This document shows positions 8,488 to 16,260 of a stretch of DNA of 64,000 nucleotides, piece after piece. The translations under genes and the position numbers were made by a program. Below the pieces are notes generated by a model, which was not told the DNA's origin, made no database searches, and saw only the letters and a list, made by a program, of their open reading frames with translations. Source of the DNA: CALDSL01 sp039810245 (GTDB lineage: Bacteria > Chloroflexota > Anaerolineae > Anaerolineales > Anaerolineaceae); NCBI GenBank assembly GCA_039810245.1, contig JBDHWQ010000011.1:1-64000 (forward strand). Direction: 5' to 3'. Within the stretch, counting starts at the first letter, position 1; each line of letters opens with the position of its first letter.

Positions 8488-9593
8488 GCCTCGGGCAGGT
8501 GCTCCTCTAAATGACGGCGCCAGTTGCCGCCCAGGATTGCGTTCACGTCGCTATCAGTATAGCCCCGATTGCGCAAAATGGGAGCGATTTTTTGCAAATC
8601 GGCGATGGTATCCACCTCGGCGGGGACGGACTGCGACCCGAATCCACCGTCGAAGTCGGTTCCAAAGCCTACGTGGCGCGCGTCGCCGGCCATCTGGCAG
8701 ATATGGTCAATGTGCGCGGCCACGCTGTTTTCCAGCGTGACGCCAGCCTTGCCATTCTCTGGCGACCAATCGGCATCCAGGAAGCGGTTGAACGGAACCA
8801 GCCCGATGATTCCATCACGCTCGATCAGCCCGCGGATGACTTCATCGGTCAGGTGGCGCTCAGCCCAGCGGCCCTGCTCGCCCTTTACCAGCCGGCGCGC
8901 ATTGGCGTGGCTGGCGATGATTGGGCCGGGGTAGCGTTCCAGCGCCTGCCGCGCCGATTCCATGCTCATGTGCGCCAGGTCGAGGGTGAAGCCGATTTCC
9001 GCCATGCGCTCCAACAGGGTCAGGCCTTCGCGTGTGAACGGCCCGGGCTGGTTGGTGGCGCCGCAGTATCGCGCGCCCAGCCACGCCGGCCCGATAATGC
9101 GCAGGCCGGCCTGCCACCATTCTTCCAGCTCGCCCGGGTCACGTACGCCATCCGCGCCTTCCATCAGCAGCACCAGCCCCACGGGGTGAGTCACGTCGGG
9201 GAAGCGCGCCGGCTCGGCGTCCCACGGCGCGAGTACGTTGGCCAGCGCGCGGCGGTCGGCCACCAGCCGGAACATATCCGGGTTGTCGCCCGCCAACCGG
9301 CGGTAGGTGTCAATCTGATGCATGTACACCTGGTGGGCTTTGTTCCAGTCGTCGTACACCTCGGTTTTATCCACCGGGGATGCAAAACGGCGCGGAGCGG
9401 CGAACAAGGTGCAGAATACCACTGCTACCTGCCCGTTCTGGTATTCGGGCCAGCCGAGCAGCGAAAATCCCTTTTCGGGGTTCTCAGCGTCGGTCTCTCT
9501 CTCGCGAGTTTCCAGTGCCGAGCGGCGGTAATCGCGGCCAAAAGTCAACATGTTATAGGCCAGGTCTTGGTGGGCGTCGATCAGGATGGGCAT
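8484..9593 (-). CDS. membrane dipeptidase, peptidase family M19
   Basis: 369 residues from the ATG at 9593, which has GGAG at a spacing of 8; the longer frame to 9620 runs into the S1 terminator hairpin. Family M19 enzymes are binuclear zinc dipeptidases that can act on D-configured and dehydro dipeptides. Metal ligands are visible: DAHQDLA (HxD), LMEGAD (bridging Glu), LAHMS, ASHANAR and GTDFDGG near the C-terminus. No signal peptide, so it is cytoplasmic here, as in many bacterial homologues. Followed by a membrane protein gene with a 4-base overlap. Confidence 0.92.
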   Translation of the reverse strand: MPILIDAHQDLAYNMLTFGRDYRRSALETRERETDAENPEKGFSLLGWPEYQNGQVAVVFCTLFAAPRRFASPVDKTEVYDDWNKAHQVYMHQIDTYRRLAGDNPDMFRLVADRRALANVLAPWDAEPARFPDVTHPVGLVLLMEGADGVRDPGELEEWWQAGLRIIGPAWLGARYCGATNQPGPFTREGLTLLERMAEIGFTLDLAHMSMESARQALERYPGPIIASHANARRLVKGEQGRWAERHLTDEVIRGLIERDGIIGLVPFNRFLDADWSPENGKAGVTLENSVAAHIDHICQMAGDARHVGFGTDFDGGFGSQSVPAEVDTIADLQKIAPILRNRGYTDSDVNAILGGNWRRHLEEHLPEA

Positions 9594-9607
9594 GCGCATA
9601 TCTCCGT

Positions 9608-9641
9608 AAAAAAAGCGCACCGTGCTACCGGTGCGCTTTTT
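9608..9641 (-). terminator. intrinsic terminator of rpsA
   Basis: A perfect 13-bp stem (9610-9622 with 9629-9641) with a 6-base loop, followed on the minus strand by a run of seven T. It lies 15 bases after the S1 stop codon and ends only about 15 bases before the M19 dipeptidase start, so it also sits in the leader of that gene. Confidence 0.9.
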
Positions 9642-9656
9642 GTGCTTACAGGAATG

Positions 9657-11051
9657 TTACTCAGCGGCCGGGGTTTCGCTATCTTCCCCGGGCTGCTCTT
9701 CGGTTGCTTCTTCCGGCTGTTCTACTGGCAGCTCTACTGGCAGCTCTTCGGTTGCTTCTTCCGGCTGTTCTACTGGCAGCTCTTCCGGCTGAGTTTCTTC
9801 GGCGGTTTCTTCAACTGGCGTTTCAACGGGCATTTCCGCCTGGGTAGCAGGCGCGCGGCCCATCACTTCGGCTTCCAGAGTTTGCCAGTCCATATCGGCG
9901 TAGGCCATCGATTCCACGCGGCGCAGGCTTAGGCCAATGCGGTGGTTATCGGGGTCGATCTTGATCACGCGCAGCGTCACGCTATCGCCTTCTTTGAGCA
10001 CCTCTTTGGGGTGCTCGATGCGCCGTTCGCTGATTTCGGAGATGTGGATCAGGCCTTCCAGGTCGTTCTCCAGGCGGGCAAATGCGCCAAACTTGGTCAG
10101 GCGGGTAATGGTGCCCTGCACCAGCATGCCCACCTGGTAGTGCGCGGCCTGCTGCGCCCAGGGGTCTTCCAACAGTTGGCGGATGGAAAGGCCGATGCGC
10201 TTCTTTTCCTTGTCGATGCTGATAATCTTGACGCGCACTTCCTGACCGACCTTGAGCACCTCGCTGGGATGGTTGATGCGCTCCCACGAGATTTCCGAGA
10301 GGTGCACCAGGCCATCGGCGCCGCTGATGTTGACGAAAGCGCCGAAATCGGCCAGGCTGGTCACGCGCCCGGTGCGGATTTCGCCTTCCTGCAGCTCGTC
10401 GATCACGCGTTCCTTGAGCGATTCGCGCGTTTCAGTGCTGGCGGCGCGTTCCGAGAGGATCAGGCGGCGGCGTTCGCGGTCGACTTCGATCACAGTCACG
10501 TCGATTTCCTGGCCGATCATCTTGGCCCAGCGCTGTTCGGGAGTGTCACCGGTCAGGTTAGCGCGGCGGGAGAGGCTGATCTGTGAGGCGGGTACAAAAC
10601 CGCGGAGTCCACCAAGAGGAACGATGAGGCCGCCCTTATTGAAACCGACGATGCTGCTGTGGAAGGCTTCCTTCGACTGCAGCAACTTTTCGGCATCCTG
10701 CCAGCTCACTTCTTCACGAGCGCGCACGTAGGAGAGCACCAGATTCCCATTGGAATCTTCGGGGTTGACCACATAGACGGGGATTTCCTCCCCAACCTGC
10801 AGCTTCTCCAGGTCCGCGGGGTGAATCTGTTCGAGCTCTTTGCCCGTGATTACACCTTCGGATTTCGTGCCGACCGACACCAGGATCTGGTTTGGGGTTT
10901 TGCTGGCGACGACACCCATGCGGATCTCACCCTGCTGAGGGAAATCAATGCCCAGGCCTTCCTGTTCCAGCAGCGAAGCCATGTTGTGGTTCTCCGCCTG
11001 GTTGTTCTCGGGCGTTTCTCCCTGCTCGAGTTGAGCGTTATCTTGGTCCAT
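9657..11051 (-). CDS. rpsA: 30S ribosomal protein S1
   Basis: 464 residues from the ATG at 11051; the frame reaches 11099 but that region contains the promoter. Four S1 RNA-binding domains follow in order: about residues 40-110, 125-205, 210-285 and 295-370. Domains 3 and 4 are the best conserved (FGAFVNISGADGLVHLSEIS and FGAFARLENDLEGLIHISEIS-like). Four repeats is the short form seen outside proteobacteria, which have six. The C-terminal 90 residues are an acidic Pro/Glu/Val tail built by tandem duplication. S1 helps ribosomes load structured mRNAs. Own promoter and terminator, so probably monocistronic. Confidence 0.95.
   Translation of the reverse strand: MDQDNAQLEQGETPENNQAENHNMASLLEQEGLGIDFPQQGEIRMGVVASKTPNQILVSVGTKSEGVITGKELEQIHPADLEKLQVGEEIPVYVVNPEDSNGNLVLSYVRAREEVSWQDAEKLLQSKEAFHSSIVGFNKGGLIVPLGGLRGFVPASQISLSRRANLTGDTPEQRWAKMIGQEIDVTVIEVDRERRRLILSERAASTETRESLKERVIDELQEGEIRTGRVTSLADFGAFVNISGADGLVHLSEISWERINHPSEVLKVGQEVRVKIISIDKEKKRIGLSIRQLLEDPWAQQAAHYQVGMLVQGTITRLTKFGAFARLENDLEGLIHISEISERRIEHPKEVLKEGDSVTLRVIKIDPDNHRIGLSLRRVESMAYADMDWQTLEAEVMGRAPATQAEMPVETPVEETAEETQPEELPVEQPEEATEELPVELPVEQPEEATEEQPGEDSETPAAE
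9695..9778. repeat. rpsA: 48-bp tandem repeat in the rpsA tail
   Basis: A 36-base stretch at 9695-9730 recurs exactly at 9743-9778, separated by a 12-base partial copy. It encodes the ELPVEQPEEATE-type repeats of the S1 acidic tail. The perfect DNA identity suggests recent slippage or unequal exchange. Confidence 0.9.
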
Positions 11052-11087
11052 ACGATTCTGTACTCCGGTTTGAAAAAGATAGACCTC

Positions 11088-11116
11088 ATTATAAATCACA
11101 CATTCATAATGGTCAA
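11088..11116 (-). promoter_or_regulatory. sigma70 promoter of rpsA
   Basis: On the minus strand TTGACC (11116-11111) and a perfect TATAAT (11093-11088) are separated by exactly 17 bases. The expected transcript start near 11081 leaves a 30-base leader with a GGAG before the ATG at 11051, which fixes the start codon of S1. Confidence 0.85.
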
Positions 11117-11135
11117 CCCGATTAATTTACTCCAA

Positions 11136-11194
11136 ATACCGGAAAGCAAAACCAGCGCGGGTGCTGCACCCGCGCTGGTTTTGCTTTCCGGTAT
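11136..11194 (-). terminator. 29-bp perfect inverted repeat after secA
   Basis: The arms 11136-11164 and 11166-11194 are perfectly complementary around a single base (11165). The repeat starts 2 bases beyond the secA stop and ends about 20 bases before the rpsA -35. The stem holds internal A4/T4 tracts but no clear T run follows it. It most likely ends the secA transcript and insulates rpsA. Confidence 0.8.
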
Positions 11195-11196
11195 CT

Positions 11197-14100
11197 TTAA
11201 TGGCGCTTGCGCTTTTTCTTACCGCCGCCGCTCTGCGCCTGGGCCTGGGCCTGGGCTGCTGCGCCGACCGAGGTGGGCTGCGCAACCGGCTGTACGGCCG
11301 GGGCCGTCTCTGGGGCGGGGGCCGGAGTTGGCGCGGCGGTTTGCGCGCCGGGCAACCAGTTCTTGAACATGCGCGTTACCACGCCGGTGCGGATTTCGCC
11401 CAGCAGTTCGCTGAACATTTCCGAGGCCCTGCCCTTGTACTGTACCAGTGGGTCACGCTGCGCATAGGCTTCCAGGCCGATAGACACGCGCAGAGCTTCC
11501 ACGCGGGTCAGGTATTCCACCCACAGGTCGGTGATCACGGTCAGCAGAATGTGACGGTAGATTTCGGTTTGCACCAGGCCGCCCAGCACCGCGCATACCG
11601 TTTCGCGATCGGCCGCATCCAGCTCCGGCAGCGGGTATTCGCGCAGCACATCGAAGCGCTCGGGTTCCAGGGCTTCCGCCAGCCGCACTTTCATGCGCTC
11701 GTCGGGGATATCTCCCAGTTTGGAGCCACGCATCAGCAGCCTGTTCCATTCCACGCGCCCGAGGGCCTGGCGCAGCGTTTCCTGCGCGCCTTCCAGGTGC
11801 TTCAGCACCTCGTCGGTCACGGCTTCGGGGCTGCCCTGGCCCAGCATTTGCGCGGCAAGGTGCACGTAGGTCATCCGGTTGACCGTCTGCCATTCCTGGC
11901 GGTGCGTGCGGCGGTTGAATACCATGCGCGAGCCGCGCGCCATGAACGCCAGCATCTGCACCAGCAGGTGGTCGGTGAGCGCGCCTTCGCCGTATTTTTC
12001 CAGCACAGGGTCGAGATCGCGCGCGATCAGCCCGTCGCCGATCAGCCGGTCGATGCGCTGGTCAAAGGTGGCCTCGGCCAGCCGCAGCATTTCATCGGCC
12101 ATCTCGCGGAACGAGGCGTCCAACACGCGCGGCGGTTTCGCGTCTTGCAGCTCGGGCAGCCGGCGCTTGATGGCGCCAAACAGACGGCCGGCGGACGAGC
12201 TCAACGTCATATCGTCTACCTGGCGGCGCAGGGCTTCCTGCAGTTCATCGCCGCCCAGGCTAAGCTGCCGCATTTGCTCATTGGTCAGTTTGACCGGGAA
12301 CTTCATCAGGCTCGAGAGCTCATCCACCAGCTCCTGCGGCCGGCGCGGGGGCATGCCTTCTTCGGTCTCGCCCACGGTCTCGAAGAATGCATCCAGCGCG
12401 TCATAGCGTTCCTGGCGCTGCACATCGAGTGCCTCATCCATTTTCTCGGCGTTTTCGCGCAGGCTGCGCAGCAGGTGTTCTTTTTCCGCCAGCAGCGCGC
12501 GCTCGGCCACGCCCAGCAGCGCCCCGCGCAGCCCGTTTACCGGGTCGCCCGTGGGCGGGATGTTGCGACGCACGTCTTCGATCAGCAGACGGAAAGCATA
12601 CGACGGATAGCTGATATCTTCGTAGCTCAGCGCCGGCTGCACATCTTCCAGCCAGGCCAGCAGTTTCCAGCCGCCATCTTCATCGCTCAGCGCAGCGGGG
12701 ACACGGTTTTGCAGCTCCAGGCGCAGCATTTCGGTCACATCTTCGCTCAGGTCTTCTTTGGTGAAGACCAGGTTGCGCTGCTCGTAAATGCGCTTGCGCT
12801 GGCTGTTGAGCACATCATCGTATTCCAGCAGGTGCTTGCGCACATCAAAGTTGCTGCCTTCCACGCGTTCCTGCGACTGCTCCACCAGCCGGCCAACCAT
12901 GTTGCTCTCGATGGGCAGCGATTCGTCGATCTTCAACCGCTGCAGCAGGTTTTCTACCTGCCCCCCGCCGAACAGGCGCATCAGCTCGTCATCCAGCGCC
13001 AGGTAAAAGCGCGACGATCCAGGGTCACCCTGGCGGGCGGCGCGGCCGCGCAACTGGTTATCGATGCGGCGCGCTTCGTGGCGTTCCGAGCCGATGATGT
13101 GCAGCCCGCCCAGCTCGCGCACGCGCTCCATATCCTGCATGTACTGTCTGAAGGCCTGCACCGCTTCTTCGTAAATGCCATAATGCTCGGGCGGAATTTT
13201 CTCCAGCGCGGCCAGGCGCTCTTCATTCGTCATACTGTACGGCTCAAATTTGGCGCTGGCCAGCACGCGGTTGGTGTCTTTCAGGGTTTCTTCGGGCAGC
13301 TCGCCGCCCAGCTTGATGTCGACGCCACGGCCGGCCATATTGGTGGCCAGCGTCACCGCGCCAAACGCGCCTGCCCCCGCGATGATCTGCGACTCTTCGT
13401 CGTGCTTGCGGGCGTTGAGCACCTTATGCGGCACACCGCCCTGCAGCACCTTCACCAGCCGTGGGCCGTCACTATCCTGCAAGCCCAGCAGGTTGAGCAG
13501 TCGCGAGAGGTTGGCCGGGTCTTCGGGGTTGAGTGAGGTGATCTCCAGCCCCAGGCTGCGCGCCAGGTTGCGGATTTCCCCGGTTTGCAGGCGCTCCAGC
13601 GGGGTGTTGAGCGGCTGCAACTCGGGGATGGCGCGCTCGTCCTGCTGGCGGCCCTGCTTTTCCAGGTAGCCTTCGTGCACCAGGGATGCCTGCATCAGCC
13701 GGCGCACCGGCTCAGCCGACAGGCGCTCGGACAGGCGCTCGGAGTGTTCTACCGAGGTGGTGCCCACCAGCAGCGGGCGGCCCATCACGTAGTAGCGCAC
13801 AATCTCGCGCGTGATGGCGCGCAGCTTGGCCTCTTCGGTGCGGTAGACCACATCGGGGTAGTCTTTGCGCTTCCAGTAGATCGGCTTGCGCTGCGCATCG
13901 CGGTTATGGGCATAATAGGTGAAGCGGTAGCCTTCATCGTCTTTGGAATCCACCGCTACCAGGTCTTCGCGCTCGTTCTGCGCGCGGTATTCCAGGTTGG
14001 TGGGAATGGGCAGCACGTCCAGCTTGTAGATCTTGCCAAATTCTTCCGCCTCAGTGGCGGCCGTACCGGTCATGCCGGCCAGCTTTTCGTACATGCGGAA

Positions 14101-15279
14101 GTAGTTCTGCAGGGTAATGGTGGCGTAGGTGACGTTCTCGGCCTCAACCTTGACACCTTCTTTGGCTTCCACGGCCTGGTGCAGGCCATCCGACCAGCGG
14201 CGGCCGGGCATCAGGCGGCCGGTGAACTCATCCACGATCACCACTTTGCCGTTCTGCACCAGGTAGTCTTTGTTGCGGCGGAAGAGGAACTGCGCGCGCA
14301 TGGCCTGTTCCAGATAGCCCAGCAGGCGCGCCTGTTCGGGGGTGATATCTTCCGGGCGCTCGGGGTCGCGCAGCGGCTCACCCAGCAGCTCTTCTACGTG
14401 GACGTCGCCGATTTCGGTCAGCGAAACCGAGCGATCTTTTTCATTAATTTCGTAATCATCGGGGACCAACTGGCGCACCACGCCCGCCATGCGCAGGTAC
14501 TGCTCGGTATCTTCCGAGGCCGGCCCGGAAATGATCAGCGGGGTGCGGGCCTCATCAATGAGGATGTTGTCCACCTCATCGACGATTGCGTAGTAATGGC
14601 CACGCTGCACGCGGTCATCCAGGCGCATGGTCAGATTATCGCGCAGGTAATCGAAGCCGAACTCGCTGTTGGTTCCGTAGGTGATATCAGCCTGGTAGGC
14701 CTCTGCGCGCAGAACCATGCGCAGCTGGTGCTGGTCTTCGTGCGGTGATTGAACGTCCAAATCGACCACGAAGGCATTGCGGCCGTTTTCGGTGCGCGCT
14801 GCCATCTGCAGCACACCCACGCTAAGGTCGAGGGCCTGGTAAATGGGCGCCATCCAGCGCGCGTCGCGGCGCGCCAGGTAATCATTGACGGTTACCAGGT
14901 GCACGCCGCGCCTGGTGAGCGCATTGAGGTAGAGCGGCAGGGTAGCCACCAGGGTCTTGCCCTCGCCGGTGCGCATTTCTGCGATGCGCGTGTGGTGAAG
15001 CGCCAGCCCGCCAATCATCTGCACGTCGTAATGGCGCAGTCCAATGGTGCGCTTACCGGCCTCGCGCACAGCGGCGAAGGCCTCGGGCAGCACGTCATCC
15101 AGGGTTTCGCCCTCGGCCAGCCGCGCGCGGAACGCCGCGGTGCAGCCACGCAGCTCCTCGTCGCTCATCGCCTCGAAGCGCTTTTCCAGGTCATTGATTT
15201 GCTTGACGATGCCCGTGAACCGGTCGATATCGCGTTTGGTGGGGTTGCCCCCCAGTACGCGAGCAATTTTCTGTAACAT
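11197..15279 (-). CDS. secA: preprotein translocase ATPase SecA, oversized
   Basis: 1360 residues against about 830-900 for typical SecA. SecA drives proteins through SecYEG using ATP. Signatures are intact: Walker A MRTGEGKTL, TYGTNSEFGFDYLRDNL, the DEVDNILIDEARTPLIISG box, MTGTAATEAEEF, NMAGRGVDIKLGG, and IIGSERHEARRIDNQLRG with RQGDPGSSRF. There are three expansions: about 85 residues between SVEHSE and VLNARKH, a smaller one before GGLHIIGSERHE, and several hundred residues in the C-terminal scaffold/wing region (coded about 11530-12760) before WVEYLTRVEALRVSIGL. The C-terminus is GGGKKKRKRH, with no CxCxnCH zinc finger. GGAAAGGTGAG precedes the ATG, with TATAAT upstream. Confidence 0.96.
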   Translation of the reverse strand: MLQKIARVLGGNPTKRDIDRFTGIVKQINDLEKRFEAMSDEELRGCTAAFRARLAEGETLDDVLPEAFAAVREAGKRTIGLRHYDVQMIGGLALHHTRIAEMRTGEGKTLVATLPLYLNALTRRGVHLVTVNDYLARRDARWMAPIYQALDLSVGVLQMAARTENGRNAFVVDLDVQSPHEDQHQLRMVLRAEAYQADITYGTNSEFGFDYLRDNLTMRLDDRVQRGHYYAIVDEVDNILIDEARTPLIISGPASEDTEQYLRMAGVVRQLVPDDYEINEKDRSVSLTEIGDVHVEELLGEPLRDPERPEDITPEQARLLGYLEQAMRAQFLFRRNKDYLVQNGKVVIVDEFTGRLMPGRRWSDGLHQAVEAKEGVKVEAENVTYATITLQNYFRMYEKLAGMTGTAATEAEEFGKIYKLDVLPIPTNLEYRAQNEREDLVAVDSKDDEGYRFTYYAHNRDAQRKPIYWKRKDYPDVVYRTEEAKLRAITREIVRYYVMGRPLLVGTTSVEHSERLSERLSAEPVRRLMQASLVHEGYLEKQGRQQDERAIPELQPLNTPLERLQTGEIRNLARSLGLEITSLNPEDPANLSRLLNLLGLQDSDGPRLVKVLQGGVPHKVLNARKHDEESQIIAGAGAFGAVTLATNMAGRGVDIKLGGELPEETLKDTNRVLASAKFEPYSMTNEERLAALEKIPPEHYGIYEEAVQAFRQYMQDMERVRELGGLHIIGSERHEARRIDNQLRGRAARQGDPGSSRFYLALDDELMRLFGGGQVENLLQRLKIDESLPIESNMVGRLVEQSQERVEGSNFDVRKHLLEYDDVLNSQRKRIYEQRNLVFTKEDLSEDVTEMLRLELQNRVPAALSDEDGGWKLLAWLEDVQPALSYEDISYPSYAFRLLIEDVRRNIPPTGDPVNGLRGALLGVAERALLAEKEHLLRSLRENAEKMDEALDVQRQERYDALDAFFETVGETEEGMPPRRPQELVDELSSLMKFPVKLTNEQMRQLSLGGDELQEALRRQVDDMTLSSSAGRLFGAIKRRLPELQDAKPPRVLDASFREMADEMLRLAEATFDQRIDRLIGDGLIARDLDPVLEKYGEGALTDHLLVQMLAFMARGSRMVFNRRTHRQEWQTVNRMTYVHLAAQMLGQGSPEAVTDEVLKHLEGAQETLRQALGRVEWNRLLMRGSKLGDIPDERMKVRLAEALEPERFDVLREYPLPELDAADRETVCAVLGGLVQTEIYRHILLTVITDLWVEYLTRVEALRVSIGLEAYAQRDPLVQYKGRASEMFSELLGEIRTGVVTRMFKNWLPGAQTAAPTPAPAPETAPAVQPVAQPTSVGAAAQAQAQAQSGGGKKKRKRH

Positions 15280-15309
15280 AGGCTTCTCACCTTTCCATAA
15301 GCGAAATGG

Positions 15310-15315
15310 ATTATA
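15310..15315 (-). promoter_or_regulatory. -10 element of secA
   Basis: TATAAT on the minus strand, about 30 bases before the secA ATG, followed by a strong GGAAAGGTGAG ribosome binding site. The -35 at 17 bases (TTCTCT) is weak. Confidence 0.55.
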
Positions 15316-15369
15316 GCAGAAAAGCCACCCCTAGAGAACGAAGCGTAAAAACAATAGGAAAGAGCTTTG

Positions 15370-15492
15370 ATCACGAATCCCCGGCAAGCACACCGGGAAC
15401 GTTGTTTCACGACCGGAGCGAATAACACGAATAAAAACAACTCACCATAATTTCTTATTGGTGCTATTCGTTTTCTTCACGGAATTCGTGAT
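15370..15492. repeat. nested inverted repeats of ATCACGAAT type
   Basis: The gap between secA and the next gene carries ATCACGAAT (15370-15378) inverted at 15484-15492, and inside it ACGAATA (15427-15433) inverted at 15465-15471, around an imperfect CACCATAA/TTATTGGTG hairpin. It resembles a degenerate palindromic repeat; a related TTTCGTGAAAT/AATTTCGTAAT stretch lies near 17825-17870. Confidence 0.45.
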
Positions 15493-15512
15493 TACGTATT
15501 TTCCGCGTCTTG

Positions 15513-15518
15513 TATAAT
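15513..15518 (+). promoter_or_regulatory. -10 element before the 15540 gene
   Basis: A perfect TATAAT, 21 bases before the start codon, with AAGGAG (15526-15531) between them. A good -35 is not seen. It implies a leader of about 15 bases and excludes starts further upstream. Confidence 0.5.
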
Positions 15519-15539
15519 GGATGGCAAGGAGAATGCGCT

Positions 15540-16199
15540 ATGGCGGAGACAACCCAGCGAAACGTTCCTTCCGCGGATGTTTGGACAGTGCTCGCCGGTG
15601 CACCGCGTGTGCGGCTGGTGTACATTGCCGTGCTGCTTCTGCTGATTGTGATCGGCGTGCTGGCCGGGGCGTTTGGCAGCATCAACTTCCCGCTGGGCTT
15701 TGGGGTCAATTTCTTCTGGACCGGCATCGCCGTGCAGCAGGTGGGGGCAATCTGGTTTGGGGCGTGGGGCGTGCTGGCCGGCACCATCTTCCCCATTTTC
15801 TCCAACGCGCTCTCGGCGCTGCCATTTCTGCCCGCCAACAGTGTGACCGGCACGCCGTTTCTGATTTCGCTGGCGTATATTCCGGCCAATTTTGTGCAGG
15901 CATTCCTGCCGGCATGGGCTTTCCGCCACTACCGCGCCGATCCACGGCTGCGCTCGGGGCGCGACTTCCTGGTGCTGCTGGCCTCGATGGTGGTGTCGAG
16001 CGCGTTCGGCGCCATCTGGTCGCCGCTGGTGGTGCTGCGCGGTTTTGGCCTGCTGCAAACTGATTCGCTGCCGCTGTTCGTGTGGGGCTGGTTTGGCGGC
16101 AATATGGTGGCCGGGCTGGTGTATAACTTTGTGCTGATGAAAGCCCTCTCGCCGCTGGTGGTACGCACCGGTTTGCTGGTGAAACGCTGGTGGGCGTAA
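15540..16199 (+). CDS. hypothetical multi-span membrane protein
   Basis: 219 residues from the ATG at 15540, preceded by AAGGAG at a spacing of 8. About six hydrophobic segments are visible, beginning near residue 32 (LVYIAVLLLLIVIGVLAGAF) and ending with WGWFGGNMVAGLVYNFVLM. Small residues and Pro/Asn inside the helices (FPIFSNALSALPFLPANS) are reminiscent of S components of ECF transporters or MASE-type sensors, but no decisive motif is present and no ECF ATPase is nearby. It stands alone between secA and the E3 gene. Function not assigned. Confidence 0.7.
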   Translation: MAETTQRNVPSADVWTVLAGAPRVRLVYIAVLLLLIVIGVLAGAFGSINFPLGFGVNFFWTGIAVQQVGAIWFGAWGVLAGTIFPIFSNALSALPFLPANSVTGTPFLISLAYIPANFVQAFLPAWAFRHYRADPRLRSGRDFLVLLASMVVSSAFGAIWSPLVVLRGFGLLQTDSLPLFVWGWFGGNMVAGLVYNFVLMKALSPLVVRTGLLVKRWWA

Positions 16200-16213
16200 C
16201 ACGGGATAATAAT

Positions 16214-16244
16214 AGAGTGCGGGGCGCGTCGCGCCCCGCACTCT
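16214..16244. terminator. shared terminator hairpin between convergent genes
   Basis: A perfect 15-bp inverted repeat (16214-16228 with 16230-16244) lies midway between the stop at 16199 and the convergent lpdA stop at 16261. The T run is poor on both sides, but position and strength support transcription termination in both directions. Confidence 0.75.
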
Positions 16245-16260
16245 GATTTCTGCGGACTGT

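Noticed and set aside
11052..11099. GTG start of ribosomal protein S1 at 11099
   Set aside because: It lies upstream of the expected transcript start of a strong TTGACC-17-TATAAT promoter.
11161..13536. 791-codon open frame on the plus strand opposite secA
   Set aside because: Shadow of SecA in high-GC DNA: its sequence is His/Gln/Arg-rich with no domain, and secA has intact family motifs on the other strand.
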